Shown here: positions 11,150 through 24,659 of the stretch, piece after piece | How positions within the stretch are numbered: position 1 is the stretch's first letter | How the letters are laid out: every line of letters starts with the position of its first letter | From: Antennarius striatus | Taxonomy: Eukaryota > Chordata > Actinopteri > Lophiiformes > Antennariidae | NCBI RefSeq assembly: GCF_040054535.1 | Contig: NC_090781.1 | Span: forward strand, 3,912,501-3,976,500 | Direction of reading: 5' to 3' | Length of the DNA stretch: 64,000 nucleotides | Notes under the pieces: model-generated | What the model was told of the DNA's origin: nothing | Seen by the model: the letters and a program-made list of their open reading frames with translations, nothing else | Databases searched by the model: none | Program-made: the position numbers and the translations under genes

Positions 11150-14100
11150 TCACTTCAGAGGGGAAGCCTTTGTTGGAATCATAATCCTGGAATCCATGTG
11201 CTGAATGAGAGGAACTGGAGAAAAGGTGAAGCACAATTTAGAGCCAATTTATTGTTTCAACAAGATTGAAAGTCCTTTCGATATTACAGACACATTAAGT
11301 TTTATTAAAAGAGTTTTTATGTGTGCTTACCTGTGTAATACACCACCTCATCCCAGCCCTCCTGCTGCCAGGCACCATTCCTTGTGTCTTCTCTGGACTG
11401 AAGGTCTTTGTAAGCTGCAATTAAAAACATTTATGATAGTGATTTCAGCATCAGAACCATTTTCTACATCATGGCCATGTCAGTGTGTGGTTTATTCATC
11501 ATAGGGCTGGTCTTTGGCCATACCCCAGAGGTGATGAACCATGTAGAGATTGCCGATTTGTGAGAAAAATCCTCCCACGGCTTCTCTGTTGTGTTGGCGA
11601 AATCCGATGGCTCTTGCCCTGCAAAGAAGAACAGCTTCAGTCAAAGCAAAAACCACCTAGCGTGTCGACACCAGGTCTATACACAAGACAGTTCACCCAA
11701 ATAAAACATTCAATATGGACTTGGTCATTCTGGACCACATACAGTCGTAGTCCATCAAGTGAACATGAATATACAGTATATTGAATGTATATTTTTCATT
11801 TGGATTTATTTGTAAGGTATGCTATTTATCAGCAGCAATATTCGCATCCAACAAAAACAGCATAAGTAGGTCAATATAATATATTACCATGTTTTCCTCA
11901 GATAAAAGACAAGACGCGAGGGGGGGACTTGAACTGCCACCCTATTGTGGTAGTGGAGTTTCAAATGATCCCTGGAGCTATGTTGTCAGGGGCTTTATGG
12001 TCCTAGGTGACAGGCCAGAGAAGAGCAGCACCCCCCCCCCCCAAAAAAAACCATTATGAGTACAAAAATGAGGACCATGATGTCACCCAGTATGGCGCAA
12101 CCGGGGTCTATCCCTGTAGCTAGGCCCGGGGTTGGGGCTCTTCTGCCAGCACCTGGTGGCCAGCCTCTGCCCACAGGACTCAGCCGGGTTCAGCCCGAAA
12201 GGACGATGTGGGTCCAACCTATGGTGGACTCACCATGTGCCAAGGGAACCATTGGGAGGGCAGTGTGGATTGGGTGGCAGTCGGCAGCATGGGGGTCGAC
12301 GACCAATCCCCAGACCAAGAGTTTAGCTCTTGGGACATGGAGTGTCACTTCACTGGGGGGAAAGGAGCTTGAACTTATGGGGGAGGTTGAGAGGTATGGA
12401 CTAGATATAGTTGTGCTCACCTCCACCCACAGCTTGAACTCTGGAACCCAAACCCTTGATAGGGCTGGACTCTGCATTTTTGGTGCTGCCCACGGTGAGA
12501 GGCTGTGGGCTGGTGAGGGTTGCTTATAGCTCCAGAGCTCAGCTGTCATATGTTGGAATTCACCCCTGTGAATGAGTGGGTCACGTCCCTGTGCCGTGTG
12601 CCTTCAGGTTGGGGACAAGTTTCTCACTGTTGCTTTGGCCTACGGGCCTAACGGCAGTGCACTAAACCCGGCTTTCTTGGAATTCCTGGGAGGTACTTAA
12701 CAGTTCTATTGACTCCATTATTTTTCTTGGGGACTTCAACGGTCACATGGGCAATGACAGTGAGACCTGGAAAGGGGTGACTGGGATGAATGGCCTCCCC
12801 ATTCTGAACACAAGTGATATTCTGTTATTGGACTTCTGTGCTAGTCACAGTTCATCCATAACAAACACTTTGTTCGAGCACAGGGATATCCACAAATGTA
12901 CATGGTATCAGGACACCCTAGGCCAGAGGTCGATGATCGACTTTGTTGTATCCTCAGACCTCTGACGGCGTGTCGTGGACACTTGGGTGAAGAGGGACAG
13001 AGCGGTCAACTGAACACCACCCATGGTGAAATGGATCCGCTGGCAGAGCAAGAGATCGAACAGACTCGGCAGGCCTGAGGTTCTCTCGGGAACATCTGGT
13101 GGAACCCTCTGTCAGTGGACTTCTCCACTTTCATTGTCAAAGCTGCTGCTCGGAACTGTGGTCGCAAGGCCTCCGGTGCCCGTCGCAGTGGCAACCCCCG
13201 AACCCAGTGGTGAACACCGAAAGTAAGGGAAGCCATCAAGCTGAACAAGAAGTCTCATCGAATCTTGTTAAATTGTGGGACTGTAGAGGCAGCTGAGTAG
13301 CAGGCCCGAGTGGTCACAGAGGCAAAAACTGGGGTCTGGGAGTTCGGTGAGGCAATGGAGGAGGACTATTGGTCAGCCTCGAAAAAGTTCTAGAAAACCA
13401 TTTGGTGCCTCGGAAGGGAAAAGCTGTGCACCACCAACACTGTTTACATTGAAGGTGGGGAGCTGCTGACCTCGACTGAGGATATTGTCGGGCGGTGGAA
13501 AGAATACTTTGAGGATCACCTCAGTCCCACTACCAGGTCTTCCAAAGAAGTAGCAGAGGCTGAGGTCTCAGAGGTGGACTCGTCCATCACCCAAGCTGAA
13601 GTCACACAGATGGTTGCCAAACTCCTCGGTGGAAAAGCACCGGGGGTGGATGAGATCCGCCTTGAGTACCTCAAGTCTCTGGATGTGCAGGGATTGTCTT
13701 GGTTGACAGGTCTCTGTAACATCACATGGGAGTTGGGGATAGTACCTGGATTGGCAGATAGGGGTGGTGGTCCCTCATCAAAAAGGGGGACCAGAGAGTG
13801 AGTCCCAACTATACTGGGATAACACGCCTCAGATATCCCGGGGAAAGTCTATTCCAGCATACTGGAGAGGAGGATTAGAACAATAGTCAAACCTCGAATG
13901 TGTGCCCAACCAGTCTACATGTACTTTGTGAGAAGTTCGACCGCGTCCCTCATGGTATCTTGTGGACAGTGCTTCAAAAGTATGGCCTTTGAGGCCCTTT
14001 GCTAAGGTCTGTCTGATCTCTGTGCGACCGAATGTGGAACTTACAGTAGTTCGCCTTGCTGGCAGTAAGTCAGACCTGTACCAGGTGCATGTTGGACTCC

Positions 14101-17100
14101 GGCAGGGCTGCCCTCTATCACTGGTTCTGTTCATAATCTTTATGGACAAAATTTCTAGGTGCAGCCAAGGGTCGGATGGAGTCAGGTTTAGGGACCAAAG
14201 GACTTCGTCTCTGCTTTTTGGAGATGATCGTCCTATTGGCCTCATCAAACACAGACCTTCAATGTGCACAGGGGTGGTTTGCTGCTGAGTGCAACGCGAG
14301 TAGGATCAAGATAAGCACCTCCCAATCCAAAGCAATTGGTTCTCTATCGGAAAAAGGTGGTCTACCCTCTCCAAGTTGGTGGGGAATCTTTGCCTCGAGT
14401 GGAGTAGTTTATGTATCTTGGGGTATCTTGTTCACGAGTGAAGAAAGGACAAAGCTTGAAATCGACAGACAGATCGGTGCAGCTTTTGCAGTGATGCAGT
14501 CGTTTTATAGGACTATGTCTCTCGGCTTGCCTGGAAAAACCTCAGGATCACCCCCCGAAGAGCTGGAAGAGGTGTCTGGGGCGTTTGCTCAGATTGTACC
14601 TCCATGACCCGACCCTAGTAAGCGGTTGAAGATGAATGGATACATTTTGAATTTGAGTCTTTGACTTGAACTCATCGACTGTAGAGCAGCTTTTACGGGT
14701 GACAACATAAGGAAGGTTTCATGGAGTAAAAGAATTCATTAGTGAACCAAATGAATACAGGTCATCTTACCAGTAATTACCCCACTCGATCATGGTCCCT
14801 GGCTGGAAAAAATAAGATACAAAGCTCATTGTTAAGATAAAACATAAGGTAATTTTGACTGAACACATTAATTAAAGTTGACAACTGAGCAGCAGAACAA
14901 GTCTTTTGTCATGTGAAGCCAAGTTGCATAATTACACCCATGAGCTTTGTTAATCATCCATAAGCTAACAAACAATGTGCTTTTTACACACTTTTTATTA
15001 TAAGCCTGTAATGAGGGACAATAGCATTACATCAGGAGACACAAGAGGTGCTGATCCTGGGGGCCTTTGATCCATGCAAAAATCATGTGCCACTAGTTTG
15101 CTAATGTGATCTTTAAGTCACGTTATCTTAAACAGTAATGATTTGAGCAAACACCCTAATCTTGATTGTAAGGTCACAGACGCAAAGCATGTGACTGGCA
15201 GATCATCGTTTCAAATGGAAAAAATAGAAAAGTCCAATCTTAATGCTGTCCCTTTCTGCAAAAAATACCAAGGTGGGGGCTTGTAATAGCTCGTTTCCAA
15301 TCATGAACATATAAATAAAAGCTTTTTGCAGTTAGACGCTGACTCTTCCTCCCCGGCTCAAAGAGGTAGATAGCGCCATGACAGCTGATTGAGCTACAGA
15401 CTGAACAAAGGAGCAGTGTTCACGGAAGCAAAGCAGTGAATCTATGGTAGAACTTTAAAAAAAATTCTGCAGGGGTTACATTATCACACCCACACTTCAG
15501 CACAGCCCTGTCAATGCCCACTACTGCGCTGCTCTACACAGATGTGAAGCCCCTGCCTGGTCAAACAAGCAGACTTCAGCTTTTCTTACAACTGTGGTAA
15601 ATGAAGACAGCCACACAACCTGGGTGAGTGTCCACCTTGACCATATGCACCTTTACCACCTGGAAGCTATAATCCCATTCTTCAAAGGCTGACACCAGAA
15701 ATATCCTGAACAAAGCAAAAGACTAAGAAAATACAGGCAGAGTCTCTGCAGATAAGTTTTAAAAAAAACCCACACACTTCCAGCGTCCAAAGTGATGAGT
15801 TTTGTAGTACTATAAATACTTTTACTTTGAAAAATTCTGCTTAGCATTCCTTTAAAAAAATTAGTGGATAAGTCAGACATCAGGAAATGGGGCTGCTGAT
15901 TTGACAAAAAAAGGATATGTCATATCACACGTTATGTCCTGAATTGACATTTTCAAACTGGATCATAAAACATTGGTGATATCACTGGTGACTAGATAAG
16001 CTGCCTGGTTCTCACCCGGAGCTGGTAGGACCTGAGCTCATAGATGTTGGGCCCCTCTCGGGGGACAGGCTCATTCCAAAAGCTGAACTCTAGCAGGAGC
16101 TGGTTTCTGCGGGACATCAGCATCTTACCCCGCTCCTTCCTGTATGCCGTGAAGTCCTGCCAGAGAACAAACACCAGTGAATGAGCTTCACGTGTCCTCA
16201 TTAGTACACCATTACAGGATTACGTAGGTGTGAGTCACCTGAAGGAGTTTTACCTGGTTTTGTCTGAGCTTGTTCATCACCTCAGTTAGAGCTGGATATC
16301 CACCTCGGTAACGCCATAGATGAACTGGAAAAAGAGAAACAATTTGCAATAATTGCAAAATCAAGCAAATGCAAAGACATGTCTGTGTAGTTCTCATGGT
16401 TCTCATGGTCATGGTTATCCAAAAGCTGTTGAGTCGACCCACTGGACGTTAAAAAAAGTTCCCGAAGACGTTTCGTCTCTCATCCAAGAGACTTCTTCAG
16501 TTCAGAGAGTGGATGATAATGTCCCAGTTTATAAACCCTGTGGGGTGTGGTCAGATTATGAACCCTGTGGGGCTGGAGTCAGATTATCAACAATGTGGAG
16601 TGTGGTCAGTGCTTTTCACATTCCAGCGACCGTCGTTAAACCCGACTGGCTCCTCAACGATTGTTGGTGGGGGTGTCAAAGGGGGTCGTTGAGATGTGAG
16701 TTACACCTTTGTATGCTAATGAGGGTCATTAGCATGAGACCCATCACCTGGGTCAATCTGCAGAGATAATCTTTTTGGGAGTTTCAAAAGGACATGATTA
16801 TAGATGGGAGAAAGGTGATGTCGCAGACCACCCACTGTTAAAAGAGATGGCTTCTCCACTTTGACGTGGATGGCCTCTTTCAGTCCTCAAACCATTTATC
16901 TTCCCTGTCCAAGATCTGAACATCTGTGTCCTGAAATGGGTGTCCCTCTTCCTTGAGGGGGGGCAGACTGCTGAGTCCTGCCCTGATATGTTGGCTCTTC
17001 TGTGTTGAGCAATATGTCTATTTAGTGGTTGTTTGGTTTCCCCTATGTAGACATCTGAGCATTCCTCGCTGCATTTAACTGCACACACCAGATTGCTCTT

Positions 17101-19219
17101 CTGACTGTGTGGTGGGGGGTCTTTTGGGTGGACCAGTCTTTGTCGGAGGGTGTTACCCGGCTTAAAATACACAGGAACCTTGTGTTTGTTGAAGATCCTC
17201 CTCAGCTTTTCAGACACTACAGACACAAGCAGGATCACCATACCATCGCGCTTGTTCCCTTCCGTCCTCACTGGGTTGTTCTCCTTTCTGGATCTTGGGT
17301 GAGCTTTCACAAAGGTCCAGTCAGGGTATCCACACGTTTTCAGTGCCCCTTTCAGGTGTTGGTGTTCTTTCACCTGGTCTTGGGCACTGGTTGGTAGCTT
17401 CTTAACGTCCGGTGGATCGACTCAACAGCTCTTGGATAACCCGCAAAACAGTTTCAGTTCCTTGATCACAATTGTCACTGAAAAAAAATCAGTGATCCAT
17501 TTCCTTCTCTTTTGTTCCAAATCGAGCCGTTTGTAAGCCTTACAGTTAAAGAGTATGGATGGAAAGATTGAACGTGGATATGCAACATAAAAAGGCGTGA
17601 TGAAATGAGGAATCCTACCAGCCTGGTCTTGTTCTCCATACCAGGTGTTCCAGGTGCCCACCAGCTCACAGGGGTAGTACTTATCAGCATGGATAGAGGG
17701 CAAAACATCTTCACTGTAATCAATGAGAAACAATGAACTGAGCTAGAACATAACACACTGTTTAATCAGTGGGGCGTTTGATTTATTCACGTCTGCTAAA
17801 TGTGAACCAAGTGAACTTGGTAGAAAAAGGCATTCAATCTTCTAACAATGCAAGTTCTGAATTAGTCCCTGAATCCAGTCTCTTCCATCAGGTCATCTTT
17901 GGTATGATCCAGTCTGAATTCAAGGCAGGATATTAATCATCTGATAATTATAGATTACAAAATGTGCAAGGGTTTTTTTGTTGTTGTTGCTCCATACAAG
18001 TATAACAACTCCTGTCACAAATTTTCATGAAGTTCCAAGTTAAAATGGTGTGACAATGAGACATAACACTCACCAGAGTTTGTTGTATGCATCCAGGCAC
18101 TCTGGCTTGACGTTGTGGACTGAAAAGGAGAGTTGTACTGTATTTAGAAACTAATTCATCTTCACTTTAGGATAAAAAAAAATTATAGTGACTATTAACT
18201 TACACTGAATTTTGTAAAGATTGCTTTCCTCATTTTTAGTCAGCAGGTTGGAGTGCGCATCTTTCCTGGGATCCACTTTTCTCACAAACAAGGACTTAAA
18301 CCAGCTGTTATCCCTAGTTCTGTTATGTGATGTTGAAAACCCCCTGGATGGACAGGAGATTATCATTTTTAAGGCATCATATGCTGTTACTATCAAGTTA
18401 CACTAACTTTCTATGATTGTGTTAATTTTTAAGTGATTAAATTGATCCATGCGGTTGAAGTAATTAAGTATGCACACTCATGCACACTCAATTACTTGAT
18501 TGAATTCCACATTTACTATCTGGAATTGTTATATTTGGCATTTACTTAAATATTATCTTCACGACAGCCCTTATGTTGGGATTTGTAGCTTTTTACGCCA
18601 CATTTACAAAATACTGAGTAAAAGTGAGAATATATAACAGTTCTACATATGCAGTGGTAGGTGGATCATTAAAACACAGCAGCTCTTGGCTCCAGTTTAC
18701 TAAAGAGATGAAGTATATTATAATAGTGAATTATATTATAATAGATGAAGTATATTATAATAGTGAAGTATATTATAATAGATGAATTATATTATAATAA
18801 ACATGCACATAAATCAAACTTGATTGGTACCAAAGTGACCTTGAACATTTAAGACCATTCAAGAGCAAAACACCACAAACACGTATATTCTTTCACCTTA
18901 GTAAGGAAATAATTGCAGCCTTAACCTGACACATCCTTGGATATTTTATTTAAGGAAAATAAAAAAAATGTTTAATACATTCTAGTCCCAGGCTGCTGAT
19001 GTCCGGCTAGCTGTTGTCTGGCTAGCCTGCTCCAGTTTACCCTAAAAACAACCCAAACCTGCTGAAATAAACAGCACATCTGTCTGGGGACCCCACCGAC
19101 ATGCCCTCACATGGATGACCGTCCTACCTGCTCCACACGACGAGCTGTCCGGCGGTCTGGGCCCTGCTGTGAGCTCGACCCAGACCACCGCTGACTCTGT
19201 GAAGGACTCCAGTCGCCAT
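11150..19219 (-). CDS. nipsnap2: NIPSNAP2 (GBAS) mitochondrial NipSnap homolog 2
   Basis: A mitochondrial-matrix protein of the NIPSNAP family, linked in mammals to mitophagy signalling. Ten exons read from the minus strand, all with GT-AG sites and matching phases: 19219-19128, 18343-18204, 18119-18074, 17713-17619, 16324-16254, 16156-16016, 14802-14771, 11618-11524, 11414-11331 and 11214-11150. They total 861 bases, 286 aa, the length of the human protein. The N-terminus ([20 protein letters not shown]) is basic and lacks acidic residues, like a mitochondrial presequence. Two NIPSNAP dimeric barrel domains follow, with family blocks [59 protein letters not shown] and [11 protein letters not shown]. 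Block details such as the residues around the first domain favour NIPSNAP2 over NIPSNAP1, and linkage to psph agrees. Introns 4 and 7 contain transposable elements. Confidence 0.96.
12058..14641 (+). mobile_element. Decayed RTE-like LINE copy in NIPSNAP2 intron 7
   Basis: Opposite in orientation to the host gene. It is colinear with the intact copy at 27096-30137 but extends further 5' (the stretch before the endonuclease, about 12066-12320). Endonuclease blocks ([14 protein letters not shown] near 12730), RT blocks (LRQGCPLS near 14100) and the end (acccgaccctagtaagcggt near 14610) are recognisable, broken by many frameshifts and stops. Clearly an old, inactive copy. Confidence 0.85.
14803..16015. 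other. NIPSNAP2 intron 6
   Basis: AT-rich intron sequence with no recognised repeat or exon. Confidence 0.5.
16414..17440 (-). mobile_element. Penelope-like element fragment in NIPSNAP2 intron 4
   Basis: Both ends carry the same roughly 39-bp sequence in inverted orientation (gttatccaaaagctgttgag at 16414; its complement ends at 17440). Between them the minus strand encodes a GIY-YIG-type domain. The block near 16460-16500 (gaagacgtttcgtctctcat) is a sequence often seen at ends of Penelope-like elements in fish. The reverse transcriptase domain is absent, so this is a truncated copy. Confidence 0.75.
16798..17373 (-). pseudogene. Penelope-like element C-terminal GIY-YIG endonuclease fragment
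   Basis: The 191-codon frame contains [16 protein letters not shown], the cysteine-containing [20 protein letters not shown] and the following [12 protein letters not shown]. The VYIG segment is the GIY-YIG core, and the arrangement matches the endonuclease end of Penelope-like retroelements. Past about residue 140 the frame departs from family sequence ([15 protein letters not shown]), consistent with a frameshift. The N-terminal reverse transcriptase is missing. Confidence 0.75.
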
Positions 19220-19340
19220 CTTCGACTGCGCTCCAGCTCCAGCGCGCAGGGCAGCCGCCGTTACCACCTCCGACCGCAAGGTGGCAGCAGCCGATTGTGA
19301 GCGCAGGTCAGCAATACCGGGAGACGCGAGTGTACAGTCG
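19220..19340 (-). promoter_or_regulatory. CpG-rich NIPSNAP2 promoter/5' untranslated region
   Basis: Directly upstream of the NIPSNAP2 ATG, GC- and CpG-rich (gcgctccagctccagcgcgc) in an AT-rich region. No TATA box seen. The boundary is approximate. Confidence 0.5.
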
Positions 19341-20025
19341 GTGTCAGGACCGCGTTGGCAAATGAAACACCTTCGGTGTTTATCAGTCATTACAACAAGT
19401 GAATAATGACAAAAAATAGTTAAAATGCATTTACAGAGATAAAAACATGAGTAATGAAAGAAAACTAATCATAATGCTAAAAAAACAAAAAAAAAGGAAG
19501 AATGCAAACAATAAACAGAAGGTATTACATAAGATAATTAATTTTTTCTATGGTCATGACAACAACAACAACAACAACAATAAAGAGTAAACCAATAAAC
19601 CATAAAATTATTATGCACTACATTAAATCCAAATGGAATAAATGAGTTCCATTCAGGAATGGAATTTATCAGTTTAATAGTGTGGGCATTTTTTGGAGGA
19701 ACTGTGAGAAAGGTTTTGAAAAGCTGCAAAAACACAGGTGTTGCTATTTTCATGTATCCCACTCATTTATTCACATCATGTCTAGGTTTCATGAACCTCT
19801 TTGTGTCAGCTGGAATTCAGATAGAAACTAGATTGATTAGTGTGGCATGCATAAACCGGGTTTCTTATATAAAAAGCAAGCATGTTCAATATATAGTAAA
19901 GAGTGAAAAAGATGATTTCACCAAGTTGGTTATTATAGTTTTTTCTCCTTCTTCTTCTTCTGACTTTGATAGATCTTTATTTTACAGGCCCTTTAAACCT
20001 GAATGATGCTGATCCTTTCCCCATA

Positions 20026-20290
20026 CAGCGTTTGTCTCTTTGCTCTAATGATTCTGTGTCAGATCCGATCAACCTCAGTGACAGTAATCATTACCATCAA
20101 TGTATAAATTGATGGTTATGATTTTAAACAATGATAATCTTAAAGATCGGGTCGACACACCATGGAGGGTTCACCTTGGTCTGGCGATGGATGTGAGCCC
20201 TTCATGGGAGTCTTTCTGCAAACCGCTGTTAACAAAGAAGGCTAGGGATCGCCAATGGAGGCCGTCAACAGTTTTGTTTCGAGTTTGAAT
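20026..20290 (+). repeat. Direct repeat copy 1 of a 250-bp unit
   Basis: Shares a long run of matches with 21396-21640: tctaatgattctgtgtcaga, the segment gatcgggtcgacacaccatg, and cttcatgggagtctttctgc. Divergence is moderate, so the duplication is old. Confidence 0.75.
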
Positions 20291-20794
20291 CCAAATATGC
20301 GGAAAACTGTCTGTTCTGTTCTCGTAGAGAAACCGTTTTCACTGCTTCCTAGACTATCAGAGACTCAACATTCTCTTCCTGTTTTTAGAGAGAATATTTA
20401 TTGGTTTGAAATTCAGGAAGAATCAAAAAAAGGATTGGCACATTCTAAACTATTTTCTGGGCCAAGCAAAAATATGAATTTATCTGAGTAGGAGGAAAAA
20501 GGTGGAAGGTTCATCTGACTGCAGTCTAGAAGCCATTTTAAGAAGAACGTGTCAAGAAAGAATTAGCTGTGAATGATCAGTGCATTATCCTACGTTGAAT
20601 GCACTGATTGTAAGTCGCTATAATTCAAAATAAACCTCATCAGCGCAGGCACTTGAATTGAGTTTTTTGATATACTTTAACTATTTCTTATAATTACTTT
20701 GTTTACAGAGATGTTGATTATCAATTAATGAAAAAAAAGGTTGCTTATTGTCTGTTGATGTCTGCATTTGATATAAGACCACTGCGGTGATTTA

Positions 20795-21254
20795 CACTGC
20801 CCGGCAAGCATCGAACAACGTCACAGCATTTATTTCTGTCCAGGATTGCATTAATTTGTGGCCGAGTTCTTGTATTGACGATAGGAGTCAAACCACTCTG
20901 CAAGGTCTTCTCCAGCACATCCCATAGACTTTGAATGGGGTTAAGCTCAGGACTGTGGGGGCCAATTGATGTGTCAAAATGATTCCTCACGCTCCCTGGA
21001 CCACTCTTTCACAATTAGAGTCCGATAAATTTTGGCATTGTTGTCCTGGAATATAATCGTACCTTCCGGGAGAAAAAATCCCTTTATGGGATTGCCTGGT
21101 CATTCAGTACATTCAGATACTCAGCTGACTTAATTTTTTTGCTGAATAATATTGCTGAGCCTAGACTTGACCAACCGAAGCAACCCCTGACCTTAACACT
21201 GCAATTTGCTTATTGAAACCCAAACCGGTGACTTTTTTTTTTGGCCGTGCAGGG
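20795..21254 (-). mobile_element. Tc1/mariner transposon relic
   Basis: Ends resemble inverted repeats (cactgcccggc at the left, ggccgtgcag at the right). Minus-strand translation near 20830-21060 retains the third catalytic region of Tc1 transposases (PHSPELNPIQSLWDVLEKTL) and, in a broken frame, the preceding FQDNNAK-like block. About 460 bp remain of an expected 1.3-1.6 kb. Inactive. Confidence 0.7.
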
Positions 21255-21395
21255 TATTATTAGACTACAGCTGTCCCGGCATCATTAAAGATTATTGAGC
21301 AAATGAATGCCGTTTTGGTCAAAGCACATGAAAACGGTCCATGGCGCGAATAAGGTTGAGGACCGCTGTAATAGAACATGTTTGGCGAGGATAGG

Positions 21396-21640
21396 TTGTG
21401 TCCTTGTTTTAATGACTCTATGTCACACTCAATCAGCCCCATGATAGTGATACTATAAAAATGTATAACCCGATGGTAAGATTTCAAAGACAAATTAAAG
21501 ATCAGGCTGACACACCATAGAGGGTTCACCTTGTTCTGACATCAGGTGTGAACTCTTCATGGGAGTCTTTCTACAAGCCACCATTAGCAAAAAAGTTTGG
21601 AGATGTGCAGTGGAAGATTTTACAATTGTTTTTTTTTTTG
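21396..21640 (+). repeat. Direct repeat copy 2 of the 250-bp unit
   Basis: Second copy of the unit at 20026-20290, same orientation, starting 1.37 kb later. The Tc1 relic lies between the copies. Confidence 0.75.
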
Positions 21641-22702
<1,062 letters not shown>

Positions 22703-22969
22703 CTTTATTAATCCCGGAGGAAATTGCATATATCCACTGCTCAGGCATTACATAACAAATAATACTGGATAAACACCAGGAGAAAAGGAAACATTGACAT
22801 CACAGGGCATACCAAAAGACATACATTACACTAACAGACAGGCACATGCAGCACTAACAGGACTTATATACTAAACTATAACTAAAATATAAACAGTATA
22901 AAATTTAAAAATACTACAGTATTAAAATATAAACAGTATAAAATAAAATCTAAACAGTAAAAAATTGAA

Positions 22970-23650
22970 TTAACAAGTGGCAGGGGTGGAAGGAGAGGAA
23001 GCACAGGAGGAGGGAGCATCAGTGGAGCGGTCTGTAGGGCCAGGAGAGGCCTGTAGGCCAGGAGAGGTCTGTAGGCCAGGAGAGGCCTGGGACGAGGAGC
23101 CGGGAGTGGTGGGGGAGCTGAACCGATTGAAAAAGCTGTTAAGTTCATTCGCTCGTTCAATATTCCCCTCCACAGTGCTGCGCCCTTTCCCGTGTCCGGT
23201 GATGGTTCTCATCCCATTCCAGACCTCCCGCACTTGGTTGCGCCCCAGCTGCTTCTCCAGCTTCCTCCTGTACGCCTCCTTGGCCTCCCTCAGGCAGAGT
23301 CTCACTTCCTTCTGGGCCTTCCTCATCTCCTCCTCGTTCTTGCTCCTGAACGCCCGCTTCTTCCTGTTCAGGACAGCCTTGACTTCCTTGGTTACCCATG
23401 GTTTGTTGTTGGGGTAACACCTGATTGTCCTGACAGGGGCCACGGTGTCCACACAGAAGTTCATGTAGTCTGTAAAACACTGAGCTGCCCCCTCAATGTC
23501 TTCCCCATGTGAGCCCACAATAACATCCCAGTCGGTGGTCTGGAAGCAGTCCCTCAGCATCTCCTCTGCTTCCGGGGACCACCTCCTGACCTGTAGTGTT
23601 GTTGCTGGCAGCCGTTTCACCAGCGGGATGTAGGTGGGCTGTAGGTACAC
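22970..23650 (-). pseudogene. LINE ORF2 linker region, RT missing
   Basis: The 226-codon frame includes the conserved stretch between endonuclease and RT of this LINE group (NKPWVTKEVKAVLNRKKRAF, QVREVWNGMRTITGHGKG, NELNSFFNRF). It then runs into a short minisatellite-derived S/P-rich tail (QASPGLQTSPGLQASPGPTD) made by three roughly 20-bp repeats at 23035-23095, and stops. No RT motifs. Confidence 0.75.
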
Positions 23651-23756
23651 TAGGTTATGGTCTGATTTACCTAGTGGGGGGAGGGGGTGGCGGTGTATGC
23701 CTCCTTAGCATTAGTGTAGAACAGATCGATGGTTCTGTTCTTCCGTGTGGGACAGT

Positions 23757-24473
23757 CTACACACTGGACCATTGTGGGGAGAGATGAGTCCAGGGTGACG
23801 TGGTTAAAGTCACGATAATGACGAGCGCCTCCGGGTGCCGGGTCCGAAGAGCAGAAGTGGTCCCACAGATGGTCTCTCGTGCCGTCTCAGGGTCCGCCCG
23901 TGGAGGGATGTAGACGGCGAGGACAATGACGTGTGAGAATTCACGCGCCAGGTAGTAGGGTCTGATGCTAACAGCTGTTAGCTCCAGATCGCGGTTACAC
24001 AGTGTTGATTTCACCGTCACATGTCCCGGATGGCACCATCTATCGTTGGTGTAGATGATTAATCCACCTCCTTTCTTCTTACCGGCGGTGTTCGTGTCGC
24101 GGTCCGCTCGTACGGAGGAGAAGCCGGTTAGTCGGACGTTAGTGTCTGGCACGTCGCCAGTTAGCCACGTCTCAGAGAACACCAACAAGCTGGTCTCCCG
24201 GTAGCGATGATCAGTCCTGCACAGCGCCGTCAGTTCGTCCAACTTGTTGGGTAGAGAGTTCACGTTCCCCATGATGACGGAGGGGACGGAGGGCTTGACT
24301 CTCCTCCGGTTAGCGGCTCTAGCCGTTAGTCTAGTCCTTTCAACTCGACCCGCTCGGCATCCACGATATCTCCGTCGGAGCTCAGCGGGGATGAGATCGC
24401 GTGTTGCGGGGTCACCTTTGACCCTCAGAGACATCAACTCCTCCCTGGAGTACACTAGCATATCACTATACAT
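23757..24473 (-). pseudogene. LINE endonuclease fragment
   Basis: A 238-codon frame starting near the element's 5' end. It contains MGNVNSLPNKLDELTALC, the SETWLTGDVPD block and GGGLIIYTNDRW, the N-terminal half of an exonuclease-endonuclease-phosphatase domain, and AVYIPPRADPETA. The frame is lost before the D-x-N and S-D-H catalytic blocks, so it is not a working nuclease. Confidence 0.75.
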
Positions 24474-24659
24474 TATCTAAATTTACGCTAGAAAAATACA
24501 CGCAGAAACATAGAAAAAAACCGCAAAATTATGCAAACAAACTCGCTCTGAGCAGAGGAAACTGCAGCCTGCTCGCGCATGCGCAGAAGAGTTTTCTGCG
24601 AGAAAAAAAAAAAAAAAGAGAATATTACAAAAAAAAAAGAGAATATTTTTAAATATTTT

